Source of the DNA: Ralstonia sp. ASV6
Lineage (GTDB): Bacteria > Pseudomonadota > Gammaproteobacteria > Burkholderiales > Burkholderiaceae
DNA: 45,485 nucleotides
Direction: 5' to 3'
Assembly: GCF_016429285.1 (NCBI RefSeq)
Contig: NZ_JAELUI010000033.1
Coordinates: 1 to 45,485, forward strand
In this document: one piece after another, positions 1 through 6,652 of the stretch
How the letters are laid out: each line of letters begins with the position of its first letter
Numbering within the stretch: the stretch's first letter is position 1
Position numbers and translations under genes: made by a program
The notes under the pieces: model-generated
Database searches by the model: none
The model's input: only the letters and a program-made list of their open reading frames with translations
Told to the model about the DNA's origin: nothing

Positions 1-462
1 TCGCCCGATGACTGCAGCCTGGCGCTGCGTGGCCTGCAAACCCTGGGGCTACGGCTGGAGCGCCTACAAGCCTCCACGCTTGCGGTGGCGCGCTGGCTGC
101 ATCTGCAGGACAGCATCGCCACCGTGCTGCATCCGGCGCTGCCGTCCTGCCCTGGTCACGAATTCTGGAGGCGCGACTTTACCGGCGCGACAAGCGTGTT
201 CTCGGTGGTGTTTCAGGAAAGCGTGTCAGCCGCACAGGTCAACGTGTTTATTGATGCGCTACGTGTATTCCGGATTGGCATGAGCTGGGGCGGCACAAGC
301 AGCCTGGTGATGCCGTACCCCGATCTGGTACGTCCGAACCGCCAATATCGCGGCCGCCTGGTGCGGCTCAATGTCGGACTGGAGGCACCGGAAGACCTGA
401 TTGCCGATCTGCGGCAAGCCATGGCGCATGCGTTCACCACCCAGCTGGCCGTCACTGCATAG
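1..462 (+). CDS. metC: Cystathionine beta-lyase, C-terminal part (5' end outside window)
   Basis: The reading frame is open from base 1 and ends with TAG at 460-462, giving about 153 residues of a PLP-dependent trans-sulfuration enzyme. The tail resembles the Cys/Met-metabolism PLP family: a segment around FRIGMSWGGTSSLVMPY matches the conserved GxSWGGxxSL region that lines the substrate site, and RLNVGLEAPEDLIADL matches the conserved RLxxGLE..DLIxDL C-terminal signature. The family cleaves cystathionine to homocysteine, pyruvate and ammonia in methionine synthesis. The lysine that binds PLP lies upstream of the window and cannot be checked. The choice of beta-lyase over gamma-lyase or gamma-synthase rests on overall resemblance of the tail. 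It converges on the Lrp-type gene with an 11 bp gap. Confidence 0.82.
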   Translation, partial: SPDDCSLALRGLQTLGLRLERLQASTLAVARWLHLQDSIATVLHPALPSCPGHEFWRRDFTGATSVFSVVFQESVSAAQVNVFIDALRVFRIGMSWGGTSSLVMPYPDLVRPNRQYRGRLVRLNVGLEAPEDLIADLRQAMAHAFTTQLAVTA

Positions 463-473
463 TGCCCAATACG

Positions 474-926
474 TCAGTCGGCCGACACAAACGGCGGCGC
501 CCGCCGCCGCACCGGCTGAGCCTTGACGATGGCAGTGTTGGTCTCGGCATGGTCGGCCACACGATCGAGGATGTGGTCGAGCTGGTCGATCGAGCGCACG
601 TACAGCCGGGCGATAAAGCAATCCTCGCCCGTGACCTTGTCGCATTCGCCAATCTGCGGAATCTCTTCGATCAGCTTCTGCACGATATGCAGCTTGCCGG
701 GCATGGGCCGCACCCGCACGATGGCCTGCAGCGTGTAGCCCAGCGCTTTCGGGTCAATGTCGACCGTGTAATGGCGGATCACGCCGCGCTCCTCCAGCCG
801 GCGCAAACGCTCCGACACACTGGGGGACGACAGCCCCACCTGCTCGGCCAGTTGCTTGAGCGAGATGCGGGAATCGGTCAGCAGGACATCCAGAATCCGC
901 TGATCCAGCTCATCAATCGTACTCAT
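474..926 (-). CDS. Lrp/AsnC family transcriptional regulator
   Basis: The 150-residue product has the full-length Lrp/AsnC layout. An N-terminal helix-turn-helix (about residues 5-55, with LDQRILDVLLTDSRISLKQL and a recognition helix near LSSPSVSERLRRLEERGVI) is followed by a RAM effector domain (about 65-140, GYTLQAIVRVRP...GEDCFIARLYV). These proteins form dimers or octamers and sense amino acids. The ATG at 926 is preceded on the minus strand by a strong AGGAGG-type ribosome site (931-936), which fixes the start. It is divergent from the EamA transporter at 1060, so that transporter is the likely target. This matches the common pairing of Lrp-type regulators with amino-acid exporters. The effector is unknown. 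Confidence 0.9.
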   Translation of the reverse strand: MSTIDELDQRILDVLLTDSRISLKQLAEQVGLSSPSVSERLRRLEERGVIRHYTVDIDPKALGYTLQAIVRVRPMPGKLHIVQKLIEEIPQIGECDKVTGEDCFIARLYVRSIDQLDHILDRVADHAETNTAIVKAQPVRRRAPPFVSAD

Positions 927-1059
927 TGCACCTCCTAACGGCCATTGCTGTCTTTGGCCTTATTTCATTAGCAAGAACCCCGATTTTGCCTCAGAAAAGC
1001 AATGGAAGTCTGGCAATGCGCGTGCGATCCTTCTCGCATCCAACGCACAGGGTGTACGC
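927..1059. promoter_or_regulatory. Divergent control region between Lrp-type regulator and EamA transporter
   Basis: The 133 bp between the two divergent starts are locally AT-richer near 955-1000 than the flanking genes and must hold both promoters. I see no clean palindrome or unambiguous -35/-10 pair. Regulation of 1060-1962 by the Lrp-type protein is inferred from arrangement only. Confidence 0.4.
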
Positions 1060-1962
1060 ATGAACGAGAAAACTCGCGGCACGGTCGAGATGACCACCGC
1101 CATGACGATTTCCGGGACGATCGGCTGGTTCGTGGTCCGCTCCGGCCAACCAGTGATGGACGTGGTGTTCTGGCGCTGCGTGTTCGGCGCGCTCACGCTG
1201 CTGGCGGTATGCGCAGGGCTGGGACTGCTGCGCGGCGCCATCACCTGGAAGCGCACCGGCATTGCGGCGCTGGGCGGGGTGGCCATCGTCATCAACTGGC
1301 TGCTGTTGTTTGCTGCGTATCCGCGGGCGTCCATCTCAATTGCCACGGCGGTCTACAACACGCAGCCGTTCATGCTGGTAGGGCTGGGCGCCCTATTCCT
1401 TTCAGAGCGGCTAACGTCGGCCAAGCTGACCTGGCTGGCCATCGCCTTTGTCGGGGTCGTGTTGATCGTGCAGGTGGGGCCGGCGGCGGCTAGCGGCACA
1501 GACTATCTGATGGGCATCGCGTTGGCGCTGGGTGCGGCCTTTGCCTATGCGGTGGCAGCCATCATCACCAAGAAGCTGGCCGGTACGCCACCGCACCTGA
1601 TTGCGCTCGTCCAGGTGTGTGTGGGCGTGCTGATGCTGGCGCCACTGGCCAACCTGTCACACCCGCCGGCCGATGCCCATACGTGGGTGTTGCTGGTGAC
1701 GGTGGGTGTAGTGCATACCGGGCTGATGTACATCCTGCTGTATGGCGCCATTCAACGGTTGCCGACGCACCTGACGGGGTCGCTCTCGTTCATCTACCCA
1801 ATCGTTGCGATTGTCGTTGACATTATTGCCTTCGGGCACCGGCTGCAATTTGCGCAGTTTCTGGGGGCAGGGGCGATCCTGCTGGCGGCGGCGGGCATGA
1901 ACCTGGGTTGGTCGCCATACCGGTGGCTGCGGCCGGGGGCAGATTCGGCCGCTGTCAAATAA
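1060..1962 (+). CDS. EamA/DMT family inner-membrane transporter
   Basis: The 300-residue hydrophobic protein has about ten predicted membrane segments in two EamA repeats (roughly 10-135 and 148-285). The first repeat ends in TAVYNTQPFMLVGLGALFLSERL and the second in a segment like GSLSFIYPIVAIVVDIIAFG; both are typical of drug/metabolite transporters of the RhaT/EamA group. Many relatives export amino acids or metabolites. The ATG at 1060 gives a first helix that starts within a few residues, so little seems to be missing at the N terminus. The divergent Lrp-type regulator suggests an amino-acid-related substrate, but none can be assigned. Confidence 0.85.
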   Translation: MNEKTRGTVEMTTAMTISGTIGWFVVRSGQPVMDVVFWRCVFGALTLLAVCAGLGLLRGAITWKRTGIAALGGVAIVINWLLLFAAYPRASISIATAVYNTQPFMLVGLGALFLSERLTSAKLTWLAIAFVGVVLIVQVGPAAASGTDYLMGIALALGAAFAYAVAAIITKKLAGTPPHLIALVQVCVGVLMLAPLANLSHPPADAHTWVLLVTVGVVHTGLMYILLYGAIQRLPTHLTGSLSFIYPIVAIVVDIIAFGHRLQFAQFLGAGAILLAAAGMNLGWSPYRWLRPGADSAAVK

Positions 1963-2108
1963 TGCAATACGCTTAAGCCCCCACAACACGAATCCGCCGC
2001 CCAACTGCTGTTATTCTTGTGCGTTTTCCGCCGGCCTCGGGCGCGCCCAGCGTCCGTCTCTCTCTCTTGACGCCGGACGGACACAAAACTCCAAAACATA
2101 CGCACAAG

Positions 2109-2360
2109 ATGAAGGATGGCAACCCGCCGCAGCCGGGCCGCGAAGCCGCGATCGCCTGGATCCGGGAACAAATGCAAACCTATGAGCTGTCGGTCGAAGA
2201 CCTGCAGGCACGGGGCTGCTTCGATTTACCCCCCCCGCCCGTCGGCCCTATCTATATGAGTGCCGACGGTCAGCATTGGGACGGCGCAGGCGACATGCCC
2301 GACTGGCTGCAGCGCGCTGTCAACGCTGGGCAGAGCATCGAGCATTTCCGTGTGAGCTGA
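2109..2360 (+). CDS. Small H-NS-family-like protein with degenerate DNA-binding motif
   Basis: The 83-residue product looks like the second half of a beta-proteobacterial H-NS histone family protein. Residues 10-35 (AIAWIREQMQTYELSVEDL) resemble the IRxxxxxYGLTAEDL helix that precedes the linker. A proline-rich linker follows (PPPPVGP). The tail YMSADGQHWDGAGDMPDWL then lines up with the YRxPxxGxTWxGRGxxPxWL DNA-binding motif. The AT-hook-like GRGR core is replaced by GAGD, and the long N-terminal dimerisation coiled coil is absent. Starting at 2109 avoids a low-complexity upstream extension to 2019, but no strong ribosome site decides it. It could be a decayed paralogue or a modulator of full-length H-NS; DNA binding looks doubtful. 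The family link is my alignment from memory. Confidence 0.6.
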   Translation: MKDGNPPQPGREAAIAWIREQMQTYELSVEDLQARGCFDLPPPPVGPIYMSADGQHWDGAGDMPDWLQRAVNAGQSIEHFRVS

Positions 2361-2452
2361 AAAAAGCTGTGCCCCATCTGGGGTAGTCGCTGGCGGCGCA
2401 TTGAAAATGCGTCGCGCGCAATTGATTGACGTCCTCCCCCCTGTTCTGCACG

Positions 2453-2482
2453 AAGGCGACCCATTTCGGGCCGCCTTTTTTC
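2453..2482 (+). terminator. Rho-independent terminator after the H-NS-like gene
   Basis: AAGGCG (2453-2458) pairs with CGCCTT (2472-2477), with an inner CCC/GGG stem (2460-2462 / 2468-2470) around a short ATTTC loop, followed by a T run to 2481. It lies about 90 bp after the stop at 2360. Confidence 0.75.
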
Positions 2483-2665
2483 TTGGGCAATGCGGTTTTT
2501 CGCCCGCCAAAAAAAAATTTCGTTTTCCGTATCAGGAATCTGTCAGTGCGGCGACCAAGTTGCACGGAACGCGTTTGCGCATTGCCGCGGCGCGCCGTAC
2601 GGTAAAGACAGGGCAATCACGCCCTGTCCCCGTCAAAGACACCTGCTTAATCAAGGAGAACGCAA
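2483..2665 (+). promoter_or_regulatory. Upstream region and leader hairpin of the bufferin operon
   Basis: This gene-free stretch holds an A/T tract (about 2509-2525) and a perfect hairpin, GACAGGGC (2607-2614) with GCCCTGTC (2621-2628) and a 6-nt loop, 37 bp before the bufA start. No T run follows, so it is not an ordinary terminator. An AAGGAG ribosome site sits 7 bp before the ATG at 2666. I could not identify a convincing sigma-70 or ECF promoter. Confidence 0.5.
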
Positions 2666-2932
2666 ATGAAACAACAAGCCATCATCGCCGCCGCCCTGGG
2701 TAGCCTGCTCGCACTGGGCGCCCTGTCGACTCCGGTGCAAGCGGCAGACGCCGCTGGCAAGGAAAAGTGTTACGGCGTGGCCAAGGCCGGCCAGAACGAT
2801 TGCGCCAGCCCGGGCAGCGCCCACGCCTGCGCCGGCCAATCGAAGATCGACAAGGACCCGATGTCGTGGAAGTACGTGCCGGCCGGTACCTGCGCGCAGA
2901 TGGGCGGCACGATGCAGCCGATGTCCAAGTAA
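2666..2932 (+). CDS. bufA: Bufferin precursor BufA1 (DUF2282 peptide)
   Basis: The 88-residue precursor has a classical Sec signal peptide (about 1-26, ending VQAADA) and a short mature part with four cysteines in a DUF2282 pattern: [15 protein letters not shown], then SAHACAG, then [11 protein letters not shown]2282 peptides are bufferin precursors: MNIO enzymes modify their cysteines and the exported product binds metal, with copper reported for characterised members. The start has a strong AAGGAG site. The gene is followed by bufB (28 bp gap), bufC and a DoxX gene in one direction, the typical bufferin operon order. The family call is strong; the metal in this organism is inferred. Confidence 0.92.
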   Translation: MKQQAIIAAALGSLLALGALSTPVQAADAAGKEKCYGVAKAGQNDCASPGSAHACAGQSKIDKDPMSWKYVPAGTCAQMGGTMQPMSK

Positions 2933-2960
2933 GCATCAGCCGACGACCCGGGTAACCGCC

Positions 2961-3830
2961 ATGCAGACCACTCTGCCCACGTGCGCCGGCGCAGGCCTGC
3001 GCGCCCCGCACTTTCCCGCCCTGCTGCACGGGGAGGCCCGCTTCCCCTGGGTGGAAGTGCACAGCGAGAACTACCTGTATGGCGGCCCCGCCCGCGCCGC
3101 GCTGTTGGCTGCACGGGCCCACCAGCCCGTAAGCCTGCACGGCGTGGGCATGGGGCTCGGCAACGCCGATGGGCTGGACACCGACCACGTGCGTGCCATT
3201 GCCACGTTGGCCGAAGCTGTTGCGCCCGCCGCCATTTCCGAGCACCTGTGCTTCAACCGCAGTGGTGCCCAGGTCGTCAACGACCTGCTGCCCCTGCCCT
3301 ATTCCCGCGAGTCGCTCGACCTCGTGTGCGCCAATGTCATGCGCGCGCAGGACATCCTCAAGCGGCCGCTGCTGATCGAGAACATCGCTGCCTATATAGA
3401 CTGCCGCGCGCTGGTCGATGCCGATGAGGCCGTCTCCGAAGGCGCCTTTCTCACCGCACTCGCGCGCCGCACCGGCTGCGGCATCCTGCTGGACCTGAAC
3501 AACCTCTACGTCAACAGCGTCAACCATGGCGTGACGGTGGAATCTGTGCTCGCCGACATCGACCCGACCCTGGTGGGCGAAATTCACCTGGCTGGCTTCA
3601 GCGTGGAAGACGGCATGCTGATCGACACGCACAGCGCGCCGGTACACGCGCCAGTCTGGGCGATCTACGAAGCCTGGATCGCCGCCCATGGGGCTCGTCC
3701 GACGCTTATCGAGTGGGATGCCGACATCCCGCCCGTGCAGGTGCTGCTGCAGGAGGCCGAACGTGCCCAGGTCGTCCTCGACCGGCATGCAAGTTCCACA
3801 GTCACGGAGAGCGATCATGCGCCTGCCTGA
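2961..3830 (+). CDS. bufB: MNIO (DUF692) multinuclear iron oxidase BufB
   Basis: The 289-residue TIM-barrel enzyme belongs to the DUF692/MNIO family, which modifies cysteines of RiPP precursors. Likely metal ligands and conserved segments are visible in order: VEVHSENYL (H34, E36, N37), [10 protein letters not shown] (H60), ISEHLCF (H95), LIENIAAY (E140, N141), [10 protein letters not shown] (D178, N180, N181), GEIHLAGFS (H209), IDTHSAPV (D222, H224) and LIEWDADIP (E251, D253). These fit a di- or tri-iron site buried in the barrel. Its probable substrate is the BufA peptide just upstream. The 3' end overlaps the bufC start by 14 bp, indicating translational coupling. I find no disrupted motif, so the enzyme should be active. 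Confidence 0.93.
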   Translation: MQTTLPTCAGAGLRAPHFPALLHGEARFPWVEVHSENYLYGGPARAALLAARAHQPVSLHGVGMGLGNADGLDTDHVRAIATLAEAVAPAAISEHLCFNRSGAQVVNDLLPLPYSRESLDLVCANVMRAQDILKRPLLIENIAAYIDCRALVDADEAVSEGAFLTALARRTGCGILLDLNNLYVNSVNHGVTVESVLADIDPTLVGEIHLAGFSVEDGMLIDTHSAPVHAPVWAIYEAWIAAHGARPTLIEWDADIPPVQVLLQEAERAQVVLDRHASSTVTESDHAPA

Positions 3831-4593
3831 CTGGGAAGCCCACCTCATCGGCACGCTCACAACGCCAACGGGCGGTGACGACTCGCACGGCGTAGCCATC
3901 TATCGCAACGCGCGCCTGGCCATCCTGCGCAACACGCTGGCGGGTGCCTATCCGGTCTGCCGTGCACTCGTTGGCGATGACTGCTTCGATGCCATCGTGC
4001 GCGACACGCTGGCAGTGCAAGGATCGACCTCGGCCAACCTGCATCGGTACGGAGATGCCTTGCCCGAGGTGATTGCGCAATCACCGCTGGCCGGCAGCGT
4101 GCCGTATCTGGCTGACGTGGCGCGATTGGAATGGCATGTGCACTGGGCGCACTACGCACCCGATGCGCACGCTCAGGTGCTGGACGCCGCTGCGCTCGGC
4201 ACGCTGCTCGCGCAGCCGGCGGACACCCTCCGTGCCGGTCTCGTCGATGGGGCTTGGTACGTGACATCGCCGTGGCCGGTTGTGTCCATCTGGCGGGCGC
4301 ATCAGCCCGACGCGGCCATCGCGTTGAGCAGTATTGACCTCGGCACGCGTGAAGCGGCGGTCGTCACCGTGCAAGACCACCGCGTCGTCGTGCTCGACCT
4401 TGATCCGAGCACCGCAGCATTTCTCGCTGCCTGCGATGCAACGCCGTCACTAGAGGCGGCCCTCACACAAACACTGACCGCCCAGGCAGATTTCGACCTC
4501 ACCGCCTGCCTGGCTGGCCTCTACCGCGCAGGGATACTCGCACTGTCCGCGCAACCTGCATCCCCCCGCCTGCCTATTGGAGACACCCCATGA
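3817..4593 (+). CDS. bufC: BufC, DUF2063 partner protein of the MNIO enzyme
   Basis: The product (258 residues) carries the DUF2063 / BufC-HvfC N-terminal domain (about 5-90, with [32 protein letters not shown] and [12 protein letters not shown]). A second alpha/beta part runs to the end ([30 protein letters not shown]). In characterised systems these proteins bind the precursor and bring it to the MNIO enzyme. The ATG at 3817 inside the end of bufB is preceded by ACGGAGAG and begins the conserved LPDWEAHLI helix. Longer upstream starts read through bufB in another frame and are unlikely. The stop overlaps the DoxX start as ATGA. Confidence 0.9.
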   Translation: MRLPDWEAHLIGTLTTPTGGDDSHGVAIYRNARLAILRNTLAGAYPVCRALVGDDCFDAIVRDTLAVQGSTSANLHRYGDALPEVIAQSPLAGSVPYLADVARLEWHVHWAHYAPDAHAQVLDAAALGTLLAQPADTLRAGLVDGAWYVTSPWPVVSIWRAHQPDAAIALSSIDLGTREAAVVTVQDHRVVVLDLDPSTAAFLAACDATPSLEAALTQTLTAQADFDLTACLAGLYRAGILALSAQPASPRLPIGDTP

Positions 4594-5075
4594 ACACCAC
4601 CCCACTTGCCCCGCTCACGCGCATCCGCGCCGCATTCGATCGCTTTGCCGGCCCACAGAGCGGGTTGTGTTCGTTCATCCTGCTGATCGCGCGGGCTTAC
4701 CTCTTCTACGTGTTCTTCCGTTCAGGCCTGACCAAACTGCACGACTGGGACACCACCGTGCTGCTCTTTACCGAGGAATACAAGGTACCGTTGCTGCCGC
4801 CCATGCTGGCCGCAGCGCTGGGCACCTTCGGTGAAGTGGTCCTCCCAACACTGATGCTGATCGGCATCGTGCCGCGGCTGGCGGCTGCGGGGCTGTTCTT
4901 CGTCAACGTTGTCGCGGCACTGTCGTATTGGGCAAGCCTGTCCGCGTCGGCCGTCGAGTTCCACTTCGTGTGGGGTGTGCTGATCGCGATCGTGGCGACG
5001 GTCGGGCCAGGCTGGCTGGCATTGCAGACCTTGTGGCAGCGCAAGCAGAACACCGCGCCAGGGCACGCTTATTGA
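4590..5075 (+). CDS. DoxX family membrane protein of the bufferin operon
   Basis: The 161-residue protein has four predicted membrane helices (about 26-46, 68-95, 97-118 and 125-145) and the DoxX landmarks LIARAYLFYVFFRSGLTKL and FGEVVLPTLMLIG. It overlaps bufC by four bases (ATGA), so it is translated from the same message. DoxX-like proteins are frequent fourth members of bufferin operons and are thought to have a redox or membrane support role, but their function there is not settled. No terminator is obvious after the TGA at 5073-5075, so transcription may continue into the BON gene. Confidence 0.88.
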   Translation: MNTTPLAPLTRIRAAFDRFAGPQSGLCSFILLIARAYLFYVFFRSGLTKLHDWDTTVLLFTEEYKVPLLPPMLAAALGTFGEVVLPTLMLIGIVPRLAAAGLFFVNVVAALSYWASLSASAVEFHFVWGVLIAIVATVGPGWLALQTLWQRKQNTAPGHAY

Positions 5076-5159
5076 CCAGCAGACTGCAAGACGCGCAGTT
5101 CCGGTGCAGGGCGGCAGGCTTATCATGTGGGCCTGTCGCCATTTTTTTCAGGAGCATCG

Positions 5160-5597
5160 ATGCGCTTCCCCTTGTTGTCCCTGGTGGTCCGGTCTGGCGT
5201 GGCACGCCGGCAGATGGGTGTGCTGGCAGCAATCTGCGCCGCCTCGGCGCTGGCAGCTTGCGCCTGGGGTGATGGCCCCAACAACACCGGCGCCCGCATG
5301 ACCGACGACTCCTTATTGTCGTATCAGGTGAAGGCCGCACTCGATCAGGACACCGCCCTGAATACCCGTCAGATCCGCATCCACACCACGCCAGAGGGCA
5401 AGGTCACCCTGACCGGCTGGGTCGATTCCGCCGAAATGGCGCGCCGCGCAGGTGAAGACGTCAAACGCTTCGTTGACCCCGCCAAGCTCGACAATCAATT
5501 GCGGATACTCTCCCGCAGCCAAGTGCTCGGCGGCGGCCCACTGATCCCGGCCGGTCTGCCGCCCGCAGTGCCGGCCAGCGCTCCGGCTGCACGCTAA
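5160..5597 (+). CDS. BON-domain lipoprotein
   Basis: The 145-residue product has a lipoprotein signal ending in the lipobox LAAC (Cys34), so it is probably lipid-anchored in the periplasm. One BON domain follows (about residues 55-122, LLSYQVKAALDQDTALNTRQI ... VTLTGWVDSAEMARRA) and then a Pro/Ala-rich tail. BON proteins such as OsmY stabilise envelopes under stress. CAGGAG 6 bp before the ATG supports the start at 5160. A later Met at residue 19 would give a signal peptide of more usual length but has a weak ribosome site. The gene lies 84 bp after the DoxX gene and converges on the next gene with a stop-codon overlap. Confidence 0.82.
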   Translation: MRFPLLSLVVRSGVARRQMGVLAAICAASALAACAWGDGPNNTGARMTDDSLLSYQVKAALDQDTALNTRQIRIHTTPEGKVTLTGWVDSAEMARRAGEDVKRFVDPAKLDNQLRILSRSQVLGGGPLIPAGLPPAVPASAPAAR

Positions 5598-6016
5598 GCG
5601 TGTTGCGTGTCCGCCCGGGCGGGCACGCGCCCCACCGGCATCATCTGCAACAGCCCAAAACCCACCTCCACGATCAGGAACGGCACCACCAGCAGCGTAG
5701 CCCCTGATATCAGCGCAAACACCTGCCAGGCTGAAAAGAGCCAACGTGCGACGGCATCGTAGCGGCCCAGCGTCACGCTCGCCTGCCGAATCCGCAATAC
5801 AGACCACACGCACACCACCGATCCCATCAGATTGGCCATCAGCAAATGCGCAGGCTCAAACGCTGGCAACCCGCCGATGCCCAGCGCCTGAGCCACCGCG
5901 CTCAACGCCTGATGCAGCCAGGCGAACGTCCAGGGCGTTGCAAACGGAGCGCTCACGATCAAGTCGTACCAGGCGCTGGCGCGCACGACGCGCATAAAAG
6001 TCGATTCGGAAACCAC
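5594..6016 (-). CDS. Hypothetical inner-membrane protein, probable target of the divergent MerR regulator
   Basis: This 140-residue protein has about four hydrophobic segments (near 14-32, 55-75, 90-108 and 110-125) and no domain that I recognise. Its stop (TAG, minus strand) overlaps the stop of the BON gene. Upstream is a MerR-type promoter with a 20 bp spacer, and beyond it a MerR-family gene points the other way. That is the classical layout of a MerR regulator and its target, so this membrane protein is probably the induced gene. A Met at residue 8 is an alternative start. Function is unknown. Confidence 0.72.
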   Translation of the reverse strand: MVSESTFMRVVRASAWYDLIVSAPFATPWTFAWLHQALSAVAQALGIGGLPAFEPAHLLMANLMGSVVCVWSVLRIRQASVTLGRYDAVARWLFSAWQVFALISGATLLVVPFLIVEVGFGLLQMMPVGRVPARADTQHA

Positions 6017-6045
6017 GGCAAGACTCCAGAAGTGAAAGAAGCATC

Positions 6046-6077
6046 ACCGTAAAGCCTGGTGTACGCTCCAAGGTCAA
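6046..6077 (-). promoter_or_regulatory. MerR-type promoter with 20 bp spacer
   Basis: Read on the minus strand, TTGACC (6072-6077) and TACGGT (6046-6051) are separated by 20 bp, longer than the usual 17 and typical of MerR-activated promoters. The spacer carries a partial dyad with CCTGG at 6055-6059 and CCAAGG at 6068-6073. It points to the membrane-protein gene ending at 6016. Confidence 0.6.
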
Positions 6078-6100
6078 GCCCGTTTCTGTTGCGAGACCCC

Positions 6101-6487
6101 ATGCCCGCCACCCTCCCCGCCCATATCGATGACCTCTCCATCGGTGATCTGGCCGCTGCCACCGGCGTCTCCCGCGATGGCCTGCGCTTCTATGAGACAC
6201 GCGGCCTGATCCGCGCCCGCCGACGCAGCAACGGCTACCGCGCCTATCCGCCCGAAACCGTTGAACTGGTGCGCTACGTGCGCACGGCACAGCAGCTCGG
6301 CTTCACGCTGGCCGAAATTGGCGAGGGCATGACCCAGGTGTGGCAGCAGCCCGACACGGATGCCGCAGTCACCGCCTTGCTGCGCGAGAAGCTGATCAGC
6401 ATCGACGCCCGCATCGCCAGCCTACAGGCCATGCGCGACGCCGTGGCCACTCGGGTGGGCCTGCCGTGCCCACTTGCAACGACCTGA
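6101..6487 (+). CDS. MerR family transcriptional regulator
   Basis: The 128-residue protein has the MerR winged-helix domain at residues 9-78, with IGDLAAATGVSRDGLRFYETRGLI and RRSNGYRAYPPETVELVRYVRTAQQLGFTLAEI. A dimerisation coiled coil follows (about 85-118, LREKLISIDARIASLQAM). There is only one cysteine, near the C terminus in GLPCPLA. The paired cysteines of CueR/ZntR-type metal sensors are therefore absent and the effector cannot be predicted. The ATG at 6101 is preferred because the domain begins just after it; an upstream ATG at 6059 would place the regulator start inside the promoter dyad. It is divergent from the membrane-protein gene. Confidence 0.85.
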   Translation: MPATLPAHIDDLSIGDLAAATGVSRDGLRFYETRGLIRARRRSNGYRAYPPETVELVRYVRTAQQLGFTLAEIGEGMTQVWQQPDTDAAVTALLREKLISIDARIASLQAMRDAVATRVGLPCPLATT

Positions 6488-6525
6488 GAAGGTCAACATG
6501 TCTTGTCATATAACTGACGCAGACT

Positions 6526-6557
6526 GCCGCCTTGGAGCGATTTGCTGCGGCTTTTTT
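6526..6557 (+). terminator. Terminator after the MerR gene
   Basis: GCCGC (6526-6530) pairs with GCGGC (6547-6551), with an inner AGC/GCT stem, followed by TTTTTT. It separates the regulator from the efflux operon beginning at 6653. Confidence 0.65.
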
Positions 6558-6652
6558 GCGTTTTCCCACCTCCTGACGGCTTGCTGAGTCGTGAAAGGCG
6601 CTTGAAAGATCGCGTCGGTAAAAACGCTCCCGTCTCAAGGGGAGTCTCTGCA

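Noticed and set aside
2509-2525. A/T tract upstream of the bufferin operon as a UP element or IS scar
   Set aside because: It lies beyond a terminator with no promoter placed next to it, so no role can be supported.
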